A DNA stretch of 64,000 bases from Oscillatoriophycideae cyanobacterium NC_groundwater_1537_Pr4_S-0.65um_50_18 (GCA_016208305.1 JACQYI010000081.1:1-64000), one strand, 5' to 3'. Counted from the first letter of the stretch, positions 1-8,859 are shown. The notes: generated by a model from the letters alone, not told the origin. Program-made: numbers and translations.

Positions 1-97
1 CCATAATGAAAAATGTGAGAATTGCAAAAATCACATCAATCATTGGCATCATGTTCACTTCAGGCATTGCATCTGAATCATCATCACGTACATTCAT
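1..97 (-). CDS. exbD: ExbD/TolR-family biopolymer transport protein, N-terminal fragment
   Basis: The first 32 codons read on the minus strand give a short acidic cytoplasmic stretch (MNVRDDDSDAMPEVNMMPMI) followed by the start of a single membrane helix, DVIFAILTFFIM. This is the standard ExbD opening: a charged N-terminus, then a membrane segment whose Asp carries protons for TonB energisation. The gene runs off the left edge. It lies 156 bp downstream of exbB on the same strand, the usual exbB-exbD order. The plus-strand reading frame over the same bases is a shadow. Too short for a certain family call, but motif and neighbour agree. Confidence 0.8.
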   Translation of the reverse strand, partial: MNVRDDDSDAMPEVNMMPMIDVIFAILTFFIM

Positions 98-253
98 ATT
101 GATTGTCCTAAAGGTTTTCTACGCATATAATTTCTTGGAAACTTTAAGATATTCTCAGCCGATCGCCAAGCTCAAAATCCTACTTCTGAAATCCTGATGT
201 CTAGAATTCTGATGCTTAGGGTGCGCAAAGGGGACTGCTATGGAGCGAATAAC

Positions 254-907
254 TTACTCTGCTCGCATGGGTACACCCGATCGCCGTTCCTCATGACGAA
301 ACAAATGTAAAACCTCAAGCTGATTACCATGTTCATGAACTTGCGCCAACTGCCGCTTATACAAACCTCGGAAGACTCCATAAAACAGCAGTGCAAACAG
401 AGCCACCACCATGCCGCAGGCCGTTGAGACCAGAGCCTCGCTAATCCCTGCCGTTACTTCTGCCACCCCTTCACCCCCTGCGCCACCAATATCTAGACTA
501 GCGAAGGTGCGGATTAACCCTAATACGGTACCCAGCAGTCCCAGCAGTGGCGCACCTGTGATAATGGTTGAGAATACTGTGTTGAATCGCTGAAGCATAG
601 GAAGTTCTGCCTCGGTTGCTCCTTCTAGGGCTAAGCGAAAAGCTTGGGGCGGCGCATAATCGACTTCCAGAGCTTCCAAAAAAATCCGAGCAATCGGTAA
701 ATCAATATTTTGCCTCAGCTTGGGCAATAGGGTATCAGAATTGGTTCGATAGGCTGTCAATACTTCTCGTACTAAGCGCTTGTGCCGCTTGTTGACTTTG
801 TACCAGAATAGGCAGCGTTCAATAATTAACGCGATCGCCACAATGGAAAAGGCCAGCAGCGGATACATGACAATTCCACCTGCGACAAATAAATCAGTAA
901 TCGACAT
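254..907 (-). CDS. exbB: MotA/TolQ/ExbB proton channel family protein
   Basis: A 217-residue inner-membrane protein. It has an N-terminal membrane helix (about residues 8-30, GIVMYPLLAFSIVAIALII followed by ER), a cytoplasmic loop, and a long conserved helix pair around residues 115-175. The pair contains GAPLLGLLGTVLGLIRTF and ISEALVSTACGMVVALFALL, the diagnostic ExbB/TolQ/MotA channel segment. With ExbD and TonB it uses the proton gradient to drive outer-membrane siderophore import. The length is normal for ExbB. It is followed by exbD and stands divergently from the AraC regulator and TonB receptor, so it most likely energises that receptor. The divergent spacer holds iron-box-like sequences. 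TolQ or MotA roles are less likely given the iron setting. Confidence 0.9.
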   Translation of the reverse strand: MSITDLFVAGGIVMYPLLAFSIVAIALIIERCLFWYKVNKRHKRLVREVLTAYRTNSDTLLPKLRQNIDLPIARIFLEALEVDYAPPQAFRLALEGATEAELPMLQRFNTVFSTIITGAPLLGLLGTVLGLIRTFASLDIGGAGGEGVAEVTAGISEALVSTACGMVVALFALLFYGVFRGLYKRQLAQVHEHGNQLEVLHLFRHEERRSGVPMRAE

Positions 908-1163
908 GTAGACTTCTCATCGTGATTGAAGATGCCATAAGGAATGAAAAAACGAACATTAACCATCAATGATTGACAAATTAAGCGGCTTGACTCAGAA
1001 GAGTAACTCCCCTAATTTTGAGGATGACTTTGGAGTAAGACGAACACTCTGCGCCTCTCTCAGCCCAAAATCATCACCCAATTGAGCAAGGTTAAAGATC
1101 TAGCTCACACTTGGATGAAGGGTTTGAGCCTCAAAATTTGTTCAAAAACTGTCCTGCATAGCA

Positions 1164-1182
1164 AATAAAAGTAATTCTTATT
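1164..1182. promoter_or_regulatory. Fur-box-like site in divergent spacer
   Basis: AATAAAAGTAATTCTTATT matches 12 of 19 positions of the classical Fur consensus GATAATGATAATCATTATC, counted by eye. It lies in the 565-bp spacer between exbB and the AraC gene, about 260 bp upstream of exbB. It could serve either direction. Iron repression of exbBD is expected for this gene set, but binding is inference. Confidence 0.4.
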
Positions 1183-1429
1183 AAGGGATAGGAGTGTTGG
1201 TCTTGTCAAGCCTTTTTCAGCAATTCTAAATGGGGTTTAGATCTGGGAACCGTGTGCTCGAAAGGTATGAACTTCCCAGATTTAAATCTGCAAAATGAGG
1301 ATTTCTGAGCCTATTTGAAGCATCTTGCATTGCTTGCCGATGCTCAAAACCCTAAACTTCTCCCTTCTGAGGTTTGAGCAGTCAAGCTCCTCTCTAGAGC
1401 AGCGTATTAATCCATAGTATACTCATTCA

Positions 1430-1448
1430 GATAAGACTAATTCTCATC
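1430..1448. promoter_or_regulatory. Fur-box-like site upstream of AraC regulator
   Basis: GATAAGACTAATTCTCATC matches 13 of 19 positions of the Fur consensus and ends 24 bp before the regulator start codon, where it would cover promoter or start-site DNA. It shares the core TAATTCT with the site at 1164-1182. The rest of the 908-1472 spacer is AT-rich and shows no gene. Confidence 0.5.
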
Positions 1449-1472
1449 TATATATAGTAATCTTTCGGGGAA

Positions 1473-2495
1473 ATGACCATTCTTTTGGGCGATCGCACCA
1501 TTACACTAAATCAGGCTGCTCTTGAAGAATTATTGAATCAGGCTCAGCAACAGGGAGAATGTATCTATCAAAACGACGGTATTGAGACGCAGGTCAATCT
1601 ACCCCATGTCTTGGGAGAAGGATGCGGTCGCTCGATTCAGCTACGGCATGGGTTAACCCTACATATTCGCGATGCCAAACTGCGACACTCTGTTGCCGTC
1701 GAACAGCATTACGACGCAACCTTTCCAGTCACAGCAAAGTTTTATCTATCAGGGGCATCTAGGGTCAAGATGCCGCGAGTGGCGGAGATGGAGCCGGACG
1801 AAGAAATCTCAGGACATCATTATCTTTCCCGTTTACCCAACCTGATCAAAATTGAAGAATGGCAGGCTAATGTACCCATTCAGCTGGTCATGATTCATGC
1901 CCATGCAGATTATTTCCGGACGTTCAGTTGTACAGATTCTCTGCCCGATCTTCTACAGACACTCATGCAAGGGTCTGGACGGTTCCATCAGTCGTTGGGG
2001 AAAATGTCTCCAGCGATCGTCCAGATCCTTCAGCAAATTATCCACTGCCCCTACCAAGGGACAACTCAGCAGCTTTATTTAGAAAGTAAAGCACTGGAAC
2101 TATTCGCACTCCAATTTGCCTGCCTTGAGTCTAAACTGCCAACGCTTAGAAAACAGACGCTACCCGCAGATGATCTGGAACGGTTGCACAGTGCCAAGGA
2201 TTTATTGGTGCAATATGCTAACAATCCCCCATCTCTGCTTGAGCTTGCGCGCCAAGTGGGATTGAACGATCGCAAACTTAAACAAGGATTTCGTCAGGTG
2301 TTTGGCACAACCGTGTTTGGTTATTTGCATGATTACCGTATGCAGCAGGCTCAAGACTTACTCCAACAGTCTCAGCTCACCATTGCGCAGGTAGCGGCGA
2401 CAATTGGATACCGTAACCCAGAAGCCTTTAGCACTGCCTTTCGCCGAAGATTTGCTGTCAGCCCAAAGGCTTATCAGTTAGGCCATCGAGGATAG
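1473..2495 (+). CDS. AraC-family transcriptional regulator, PchR-like
   Basis: A 340-residue regulator. The C-terminal 100 residues (about 235-335) hold two helix-turn-helix units: LLELARQVGLNDRKLKQGF and, 40 residues on, IAQVAATIGYRNPEAFSTAF ahead of RRRFAVSPKAY. This is the AraC/XylS signature. The N-terminal 220 residues resemble the ligand-sensing half of PchR-type regulators, which in known cases activate siderophore receptor genes when the ferri-siderophore is present. The gene sits immediately upstream of a TonB receptor, the usual place for such a regulator. A GGGG stretch lies only 2 bp before the ATG, a poor ribosome-binding spacing. The likely target is the repeat pair at 2503-2543. 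The cognate siderophore cannot be read from sequence. Confidence 0.85.
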   Translation: MTILLGDRTITLNQAALEELLNQAQQQGECIYQNDGIETQVNLPHVLGEGCGRSIQLRHGLTLHIRDAKLRHSVAVEQHYDATFPVTAKFYLSGASRVKMPRVAEMEPDEEISGHHYLSRLPNLIKIEEWQANVPIQLVMIHAHADYFRTFSCTDSLPDLLQTLMQGSGRFHQSLGKMSPAIVQILQQIIHCPYQGTTQQLYLESKALELFALQFACLESKLPTLRKQTLPADDLERLHSAKDLLVQYANNPPSLLELARQVGLNDRKLKQGFRQVFGTTVFGYLHDYRMQQAQDLLQQSQLTIAQVAATIGYRNPEAFSTAFRRRFAVSPKAYQLGHRG

Positions 2496-2502
2496 CCGAT
2501 AC

Positions 2503-2543
2503 AAAAAGTCCGGTTGGCAAAGAAAAAAGTCCGTTTGACAAAG
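2503..2543 (+). promoter_or_regulatory. Tandem 20-bp direct repeat with 21-bp period, candidate AraC/PchR operator
   Basis: AAAAAGTCCGGTTGGCAAAG (2503-2522) and AAAAAGTCCGTTTGACAAAG (2524-2543) differ at two positions and begin 21 bp apart, two helical turns. Direct half-sites in phase are the classical layout for AraC-family activators, whose tandem HTH units each contact one half-site. The pair lies between the regulator gene and the TonB receptor it probably controls, about 95 bp before the receptor start, where an activator would act. Binding is inferred. Confidence 0.6.
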
Positions 2544-2581
2544 ATAGCGATCGCCATCCCTCCCTATGATGCCTATAGTTA

Positions 2582-2608
2582 AGCTAATAGGAATTATTTT
2601 CATTAGCT
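2582..2608. promoter_or_regulatory. Inverted repeat with Fur-like core upstream of TonB receptor
   Basis: AGCTAAT (2582-2588) and its exact complement ATTAGCT (2602-2608) flank a 13-bp AT-rich spacer. Read on the minus strand, the interior matches about 11 of 19 Fur-consensus positions. It lies 30 bp before the receptor ATG, where a repressor would block transcription. Together with the direct repeats just upstream it suggests dual control, but this is inference from position and symmetry. Confidence 0.4.
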
Positions 2609-2638
2609 AGTCGAAACATTGGGTATGGGTGAGATGGC

Positions 2639-5242
2639 ATGATGAATTTGGTGTGCGGCGCAGCATTGAGAATATTGGCAGGGACATTAGCAGGGACAAT
2701 TGTGCTGATTGCAGTGCAACCCGCTGTGGCTTTAGAGACAGACAATCGGGCTGAGGTTAAGGCTGCTGCCAGTCCAGAGCCATTGCTACCTCAAGATGGA
2801 CACTCTAATTCTGCCCGACTAAGTGACGTGGAATCTAAAGCAACAACCGTTGCCGAGGGGGAGGGGGTGACCCAAATTGCCCAGACCGAACTCATTGAAA
2901 TTACAAATGTTCAGGTTGAAGCAACAGCAGAAGGCGTGACGCTGCGGCTCGAAACGAATGGCGAATTAGCAGTTCCTGCACCCTCGATCATTGGCAATGC
3001 AGCGATTGCCGACCTTGCCAATGCCCGATTAAGTCTGCCTGAAGGTGAAGACTTTTTGGTCAGTACGCCCGCCACAGGCATTGCGTTGATCACCCTTAGC
3101 ACTCTACCTAATGATCGAGTCCGGATTGCGGTCACGGGCACCGATGCTCCCCCACGGGTTGACATTACCCCAGGGACAAGCGGACTCACCGTGAGCGTGA
3201 TATCGGGAGATCCCACGGCTCAAGCCTCTGACGGGGACGCTCTGCAAATTGTGGTGACAGGAGAAGCGGATGGCAGCGACTATTTTGCGCCCAATGCCAA
3301 TACCGCCACGCGCACCAATACCTCCCTGCTGGATACGCCTGCATCGGTGCAGGTGATTCCTTCCCAAATTCTGGAGGATCAACAGATCTTACGGATTGAT
3401 GATGCAGTGAGAAACGTCAGCGGTGTGACCGGGAGCTTTGACCCCTTTGGCGGCTCCGCCCTAACATTGCGAGGATTCACGGCAGATAGCTTTACGGCAG
3501 GAGCAATTCTGCGAGACGGGTTTCGGCTGTATGACAATTTAGGCGTGCAAGAAACGGCAAATCTGGAACGCATTGAGGTACTACGCGGCCTGCCATCGGT
3601 TCTCTATGGGCAGAGTGCTCCAGGTGGAATGATTAATTTAGTCACCAAGCAACCCCTCTCTGAACCCTTCTATGAGGCGCAGTTGCAGGTTGGTAATTTA
3701 GGCTTAGTTCGCCCCAGTTTTGATCTGTCTGGCCCTCTGACAACGGATGCTTCGTTGCGCTATCGGCTCAATGCTGCCTACCAGCACGAGGACGGCTTTC
3801 GGGATTTTGACACGGATGTCGAGCGGTTTTTTGTTGCTCCGGTATTGAGTTGGGATATAGACGATCGCACAACGCTCTCTTTTAACCTGGAATACTTAAA
3901 CGATCAGAGTCCTTTTGATTTGGGATTAGTCGCGATCGGAGATGGCGTTGCCGATGTGCCGCGCGATCGCATTACGAGCGAGCCTGATGATATTCGGGAG
4001 ACTGAATCGGTGCTGTTGGGCTACAACCTGGAGCATGAAATCAGTGACGACTGGACGCTACAAAATGCCTTTCGCTACATTCATCAAGACTATAATGTCG
4101 AGGTTTTCTTACCTTTTACGGTGGATGCAAATGGCGTAATCACTCGCTATCCGGCTATCCGACACTATGTATCAGATGATTATTCCTTGCAAACCAGTAT
4201 CGTGGGTGAATTCTCAACGGGGGATCTTGAACATACACTGCTAGCTGGAGTGGACTTAAACTGGAATCGGTTTGATGAACAGTTTACTAAAGTTGCCCTT
4301 GGGAGTCCTTCACTGCTCAATATTTTTGATCCAGTCTACGGATTGGTTGCCCGACCCAACTTTGATGATGTCGCGCCGCAAGTTCCGTTTGATACCGAAT
4401 ACGACCGAATCGGCGTTTATTTGCAGGATCAAATCGAATTGGGACGCTTCAATGTGGTGGGCAGTTTGCGTTATGACAGCATCGATTTTCGCAACACCGC
4501 AGAAAACACCCAGCGTGCTGATGAAGCTTGGAGTCCGCGTGTTGGTCTGGTGTATGGAATTTCGGATGAGGTGTCTCTTTATGCCAGCTATTCCCGATCG
4601 TTTACCCCCAATCTTGCTCAAGGCGTTGACGGAGATTTTCTGGAACCTGAAACTGCAACTGGGTTTGAGATTGGTGCAAAAGCTGAATTATTGAATGGCA
4701 ACCTATTCGCAACATTGGCTTACTTTGATATTACCAAGCAAAATGTGGCTACTGTAATCGACCCCTTAACAGGAGCCTCTGCATCGACGGGAGAGCAGCG
4801 CAGCCAAGGAATTGAGCTAGATGTTTCGGGTGAGATTTTACCGGGATGGAATGTGATTGGATTCTATGCCTATACCGATGCCAGAGTTACTGAAGATAAC
4901 GTGATCTCTGTAGGGAATCGCCTGTTCAATTCTCCTTACAATAGCGCTGGACTTTGGACAACCTATGAGATTCAAAGGGGGAATTTGCAAGGATTGGGTT
5001 TTGGTATTGGGGTGAACTATGTGGGCGATCGCGCAGGTGATTTGGATAACAGCTTTAAGGTTGGAGATTATCTGATCACCAATGCTGCCCTATTTTATCA
5101 GCGCGATCGCTGGCGATTTGGCTTAAACATTAACAATCTGTTTGATGTGAACTACATCCGCAGTGTGTCTAACAGTCGTCGCAATGGCATTGTTCCAGGT
5201 GAGCCTTTCACAATTGTGGGTTCGGTGTCGGTGGAATTTTAA
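2639..5242 (+). CDS. TonB-dependent siderophore receptor with AMIN domain
   Basis: An 867-residue outer-membrane receptor. A signal peptide (residues about 1-32, ending PAVALE) is followed by an AMIN domain (about 85-190, from IEITNVQVEATAEGVTLRLE), a feature of cyanobacterial receptors that probably anchors to peptidoglycan. A TonB-box-like stretch (LQIVVTGEAD, about 202-211) precedes the plug (about 228-340, DTPASVQVIPSQILEDQQ and IEVLRGLPSVLYGQSAPGGM). The rest is a 22-strand-type barrel ending in aromatic Phe (GSVSVEF), the outer-membrane sorting signal. It belongs to the ferrichrome/pyochelin-type receptor group and would import the ferri-siderophore made by this locus or a related xenosiderophore. 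Two ATGs are adjacent at 2639 and 2642. The binding-protein gene starts 10 bp after its stop, so they are probably co-transcribed. Confidence 0.93.
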   Translation: MMNLVCGAALRILAGTLAGTIVLIAVQPAVALETDNRAEVKAAASPEPLLPQDGHSNSARLSDVESKATTVAEGEGVTQIAQTELIEITNVQVEATAEGVTLRLETNGELAVPAPSIIGNAAIADLANARLSLPEGEDFLVSTPATGIALITLSTLPNDRVRIAVTGTDAPPRVDITPGTSGLTVSVISGDPTAQASDGDALQIVVTGEADGSDYFAPNANTATRTNTSLLDTPASVQVIPSQILEDQQILRIDDAVRNVSGVTGSFDPFGGSALTLRGFTADSFTAGAILRDGFRLYDNLGVQETANLERIEVLRGLPSVLYGQSAPGGMINLVTKQPLSEPFYEAQLQVGNLGLVRPSFDLSGPLTTDASLRYRLNAAYQHEDGFRDFDTDVERFFVAPVLSWDIDDRTTLSFNLEYLNDQSPFDLGLVAIGDGVADVPRDRITSEPDDIRETESVLLGYNLEHEISDDWTLQNAFRYIHQDYNVEVFLPFTVDANGVITRYPAIRHYVSDDYSLQTSIVGEFSTGDLEHTLLAGVDLNWNRFDEQFTKVALGSPSLLNIFDPVYGLVARPNFDDVAPQVPFDTEYDRIGVYLQDQIELGRFNVVGSLRYDSIDFRNTAENTQRADEAWSPRVGLVYGISDEVSLYASYSRSFTPNLAQGVDGDFLEPETATGFEIGAKAELLNGNLFATLAYFDITKQNVATVIDPLTGASASTGEQRSQGIELDVSGEILPGWNVIGFYAYTDARVTEDNVISVGNRLFNSPYNSAGLWTTYEIQRGNLQGLGFGIGVNYVGDRAGDLDNSFKVGDYLITNAALFYQRDRWRFGLNINNLFDVNYIRSVSNSRRNGIVPGEPFTIVGSVSVEF

Positions 5243-5252
5243 TCAGAACATC

Positions 5253-6308
5253 ATGCATAAAAATTCTTTGATTCCGCGACTACTGGGCATTGCCATTATT
5301 GCCTTATCAGGCTCTTGTGGGATTTCCCAAACAGCGACAACGTCTGATACGAAACCTCTCTCTTCTGCTGCATCTGACTGCCGAACGATAACGCATCAGC
5401 AGGGAAAAACGGAAGTCTGCGGTCAACCTCAGAGGATTGTCGTTCTTGGCCCTTACCTGTTGGAAGATGTTTTGGCACTAGGGGAACAACCGGCTGGGTT
5501 TGCAGACCATGTGGCGCTGCATCAAGGCGATTATGATGACCCCGCACAGCAAATTCCCTATTTGGGCGATCGCATTACCACTCGCCCTGTTAATGTTGGC
5601 TTGGCCTATCAGCCTTCGATTGAAGCCATTCTCAGAGTCCAGCCCGATCTGATTTTGAGTCCTGATTTCAATGCGGCTCAATATGCAGCACTCTCCAAAA
5701 TTGCCCCGACCCTGATCCTGGATACGAAAAAGGGACAAACCAATCTATCCATAATTGGTGAAGCGCTCAATCGAACGGAGCAGGCGGCAGACCTGCTGGC
5801 TGCAACAAAACGACGGATTGAGTCAGCTAAAGCTAAGTTTGCCGCTGTTGTCGAGCAGCATCCTAACCTGCTGCTGTTAGCCTCTGAGGATGCCCAGACC
5901 TTTAATCTGATGAGTCATACCAATAGTTTTTGTGGCTCCCTGCTGAATGATCTGGGGTTTCACCTGATCTATCCCCAGGGATTAGATGAGTCAGCGCTCA
6001 GTACGCCTACCTCCGTATCTCTAGAAACCTTGCCCCAGATGAATGCGGCTGATTCGATTATCTTGTTTGGCTTTAAATGGGACGCCCCCACCCAAAACAC
6101 GACAACCTTTGAGGCCCATCAACTCAATCGTCTAAAACAAGCCTGGGATAAGAATGCGATCGCTCAATCTCTGAAGGCCAGTCAGGCAAAACGCGTCTAT
6201 TTCATTCCTGCTTATGTTTGTTTAGGTCTCCCAGGCCCAATTGGGACTGAACTCTATCTCAATGACCTTGAAGCTCAACTGCTCTCACTCCCCCAGCAAA
6301 TGCCATGA
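5253..6308 (+). CDS. Iron-siderophore ABC transporter substrate-binding lipoprotein (FecB-like)
   Basis: I place the start at 5253 because the upstream in-frame extension lies inside the receptor gene. From there MHKNSLIPRLLGIAIIALSG is a lipoprotein signal with Cys at residue 22 (SGSC-G), followed by a linker. The mature part opens PQRIVVLGPYLLEDVLALGEQPAGF and contains QPSIEAILRVQPDLILSPDF, hallmarks of the class III periplasmic siderophore-binding fold (FecB/FhuD). It would pass ferri-siderophore from the TonB receptor to an inner-membrane ABC permease. No permease or ATPase of the FecCDE type is in this window, so the importer must be encoded elsewhere. Its stop overlaps the next start by 4 bp, indicating translational coupling. 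Confidence 0.9.
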   Translation: MHKNSLIPRLLGIAIIALSGSCGISQTATTSDTKPLSSAASDCRTITHQQGKTEVCGQPQRIVVLGPYLLEDVLALGEQPAGFADHVALHQGDYDDPAQQIPYLGDRITTRPVNVGLAYQPSIEAILRVQPDLILSPDFNAAQYAALSKIAPTLILDTKKGQTNLSIIGEALNRTEQAADLLAATKRRIESAKAKFAAVVEQHPNLLLLASEDAQTFNLMSHTNSFCGSLLNDLGFHLIYPQGLDESALSTPTSVSLETLPQMNAADSIILFGFKWDAPTQNTTTFEAHQLNRLKQAWDKNAIAQSLKASQAKRVYFIPAYVCLGLPGPIGTELYLNDLEAQLLSLPQQMP

Positions 6309-7303
6309 CGATGCCATCCCTAACAGCAGATTGCCAATTTTGCTCTGTGATTTCCAAAACCAATGGCGAAGACCCGATCGGCAGCGCCAACCCCTGCGAG
6401 GGCTGGATGGTGATGGAATTGCCCCTCCCCTGGACAGAGGAACGCTTCCACAGCGACCCCCTTCTCTTGCCGATTCACGATTTGTTTCATGATCTCTATG
6501 ATCGGGGCATTCAAGTGGCTCCGATGGCGATCGCCTCTGACCGAGAGTATTCCCAGCCCGGACTGGCGCATGTTTTCCACTATCGTCGTCCCACCCATGC
6601 CTTTGCCCAGTTTGAGCGCCAAACGTTTCTGCTGCCACCGACTCAAATTTTCCCTCTACTTAAAGCGCTACTCTCAGAGCCTGAAAACTTGCATCGATTT
6701 TTGCCCTACGAACAGCCCACCGACTCTATCCGCGACATCATGGTATGCACCCACGGCAATATTGATATTGCCTGCGCTCGGTTTGGTCAGCCTATCTATG
6801 CTCAACTTCGCAAAGCCTATGCTGCCCAGTCTCATGAACCGTTGAGGGTTTGGCGTTGCTCGCACTTTGGCGGGCATCAATTTGCCCCTACTCTGGTTGA
6901 CTTTCCGACTGGGCAGGTTTGGGGACACCTCGAACCCCATGTATTGGAGTCGTTAATTTACCAAAACTGTCCCGTGACCGAGCTACGCCCATTCTATCGA
7001 GGCTGGTCTGCATTGGGGCAATATGCTCAAATTGCAGAGCGCGAAATCTGGATGCAGCGAGGCTGGGACTGGCTGCACTATCGAAAATCTGGACAGGTGT
7101 TGGCTCAAGACCCAGATCACGAGGACGGGGACGCTGATTGGGCAGAGGTTCGCCTAGAGTTTGAATCTCCCGATCGCCGCACCCGTGGAGCCTACGAAGC
7201 GAGAGTTGAGGTTTGCGGTTCAGTAATCACTGCTCACAATTCGGGGGATGATCCCATTCTGGTAAAACAATATCGCGTGAGTTCTTTAGTACAAGTTGCA
7301 TAA
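6305..7303 (+). CDS. Sucrase/ferredoxin-like Fe-S protein, possible siderophore-iron reductase
   Basis: A 332-residue soluble protein of the sucrase/ferredoxin-like family, which has a thioredoxin-like [2Fe-2S] fold. Visible signatures are VCTHGNIDIAC (Cys148, His150, Cys157) and SHFGGHQFAPTLVDFPTGQV with WG after it (SHFGGH at 186-191). Cysteines at 10, 13 and 31 add a CxxC near the N-terminus. The start overlaps the siderophore-binding protein stop by 4 bp and the MFS exporter begins 15 bp downstream, so it is locked into an iron-handling operon. I infer a redox role in releasing iron from imported ferri-siderophore. That role is not shown by sequence, and the sucrase label for the family has little bearing here. 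Confidence 0.75.
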   Translation: MTMPSLTADCQFCSVISKTNGEDPIGSANPCEGWMVMELPLPWTEERFHSDPLLLPIHDLFHDLYDRGIQVAPMAIASDREYSQPGLAHVFHYRRPTHAFAQFERQTFLLPPTQIFPLLKALLSEPENLHRFLPYEQPTDSIRDIMVCTHGNIDIACARFGQPIYAQLRKAYAAQSHEPLRVWRCSHFGGHQFAPTLVDFPTGQVWGHLEPHVLESLIYQNCPVTELRPFYRGWSALGQYAQIAEREIWMQRGWDWLHYRKSGQVLAQDPDHEDGDADWAEVRLEFESPDRRTRGAYEARVEVCGSVITAHNSGDDPILVKQYRVSSLVQVA

Positions 7304-7318
7304 CGATCGGCTCAAACA

Positions 7319-8623
7319 ATGCGTACTTTTATTGTCCTTTGGCTGGGGCAGCTTGTTTCCTCCATTGGCAGCAGTATGACCTACTTTGCCCTCACCCTCT
7401 GGGTTTGGGAGAGAACGCAGTCTACTACGGCGATCGCCCTAATCCTGGTGTTTTATCAACTGCCGCAGGTGGCGATTACTCTGGTTTCTGGTCTGTTGGT
7501 CGATCGCGTTTCTCGCAAATACCTGTTGATGATCAGCGATACGGCTTCTGCCTGCTGTACGCTCTCAGTGGGAATATTGGCAGCAACTCAGACGCTACAG
7601 ATCTGGCATATCTACTGCATTGCTGCAATTATTGGCTGCTTTGGTAACATTCAGTCTCTCACCTATTCCACTCTCATTCCGCTGCTAGTCCCTGACCAGT
7701 ATCACTCGCGTGCCAGCAGTATGGCAGCAATGGTGAGCTACGCCGCAGGAATTGTGGCTCCTGCTTTTGCTGGGGTGCTATATCCAAAGCTGGGATTGTG
7801 GGGAATTACCCTGATCGACATGGGAACCTTTGCGATCGCTACAGTCTCACTCCTTATCCTGCCAATTCCTCAGATGCAGCAACTGGACTCGTCGGAAACC
7901 GTGAAGCACATTCGGCAAATCTGGCGAGAAGCAACGTTTGGGTTTCGCTATATTGCGGCTCAGCCGAGTTTACTCTCAATGGTCATGGCTATGTCATTGT
8001 TTGGCTTTCTCAATCAAATGGGTGAAACCCTCTATCAGCCCATGATCCTGGCACGAACGGGGGGAGATGGCCAAATTTTGGGAATGGTGGTTGCGGCCTC
8101 TGGGGTGGGAGGGGTGATGGGTGCGATCGCCCTTAGCCTCTGGAGCGGATTTCGGCGGCGTGCAACTGGGCTGCTGTTTGGTTTTATCGGTACAGGCTTG
8201 AGTAGACTGATGTTAGGGCTAGGAACTTTGCCTCTGGTGTGGGCAATGGCTCAGTTTGGCACATCGCTTCATAGCCCACTGATTTTTAGCTCCTATATGG
8301 CAGTATGGTATGCCAAAATTGCTCCCACTCTGCAAGGACGAGTGCTGGCTGCCGATCACTTAATTGGGATTGTGATTGAAGCGTTGGCAGGTCTGAGTGC
8401 GGGGGTGCTGGCTGATCAGGTATTTGAGCCTGCGATGCAGTCGGGAAAAGGGTTTACCTTACCGTTGAGTGCAATTGTTGGAACGGGACGGGGAAGTGGA
8501 ATAGCACTACTCTACATTCTGATTGCAATCACTACGGTGTTATTAGGGACAGGTGGTTTTGCAATAGGCCGTTTACGAGAGGTAGAAGACACTATGCCTC
8601 ATGGATCTGACTATAAAGAATGA
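7319..8623 (+). CDS. MFS transporter, probable siderophore exporter
   Basis: A 434-residue protein with about twelve hydrophobic segments. It opens with the MFS-3/EntS-type start MRTFIVLWLGQLVSSIGSSM and has the inter-helix motif LLVDRVSRKYLLMISD (the D-R-x-x-R-K loop between helices 2 and 3). Proteins of this subgroup export small hydrophilic products such as enterobactin (EntS) and macrolides. Its place between the uptake genes and the biosynthetic genes, on the same strand, makes export of the locus product the natural role. It begins 15 bp after the Fe-S protein, so it closes the uptake operon. The substrate is inferred from context only. Confidence 0.85.
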   Translation: MRTFIVLWLGQLVSSIGSSMTYFALTLWVWERTQSTTAIALILVFYQLPQVAITLVSGLLVDRVSRKYLLMISDTASACCTLSVGILAATQTLQIWHIYCIAAIIGCFGNIQSLTYSTLIPLLVPDQYHSRASSMAAMVSYAAGIVAPAFAGVLYPKLGLWGITLIDMGTFAIATVSLLILPIPQMQQLDSSETVKHIRQIWREATFGFRYIAAQPSLLSMVMAMSLFGFLNQMGETLYQPMILARTGGDGQILGMVVAASGVGGVMGAIALSLWSGFRRRATGLLFGFIGTGLSRLMLGLGTLPLVWAMAQFGTSLHSPLIFSSYMAVWYAKIAPTLQGRVLAADHLIGIVIEALAGLSAGVLADQVFEPAMQSGKGFTLPLSAIVGTGRGSGIALLYILIAITTVLLGTGGFAIGRLREVEDTMPHGSDYKE

Positions 8624-8842
8624 AAAAAGGATGAAAAGTAAATTTAAGCTCTTGTCTAATTTGTCTTCCCTATTTCCACAGCGTTTCTTACGTGAATGAA
8701 ACAGAGTGCAGCATACAAGAAAAAATCAGTATCCGATGAGTTGAGAATGTCCATACCCAGTGAATTCCTAAACTTAATCACTAAACTTTCAGTTTTAGCT
8801 TGCCAAAAGGCCAGCTTGTATAATAAGCTCTTTCTTAAGCTA

Positions 8843-8859
8843 TTAAGAATAGTTCTCAA
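8843..8859. promoter_or_regulatory. Iron-box-like inverted repeat upstream of biosynthetic operon
   Basis: TTAAGAA-TAG-TTCTCAA is an inverted repeat with 6 of 7 arm positions paired. It resembles the TAATTCT-TCA cores seen at 1164-1182 and 1430-1448. It lies in the 459-bp spacer (8624-9082) between the MFS exporter and the first assembly-line gene, about 225 bp before that start, and could govern a biosynthesis promoter. The remainder of the spacer shows no gene I can support. A 67-codon minus-strand frame there has no recognisable content. Confidence 0.35.

Noticed and set aside
6-197. 63-codon plus-strand frame at the left edge
   Set aside because: It overlaps the minus-strand ExbD N-terminus, which has clear family sequence; the plus frame is its shadow.
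8656-8859. 67-codon minus-strand frame upstream of the carrier protein
   Set aside because: No recognisable motif or ribosome-binding site, and it overlaps the likely promoter region of the biosynthetic genes.
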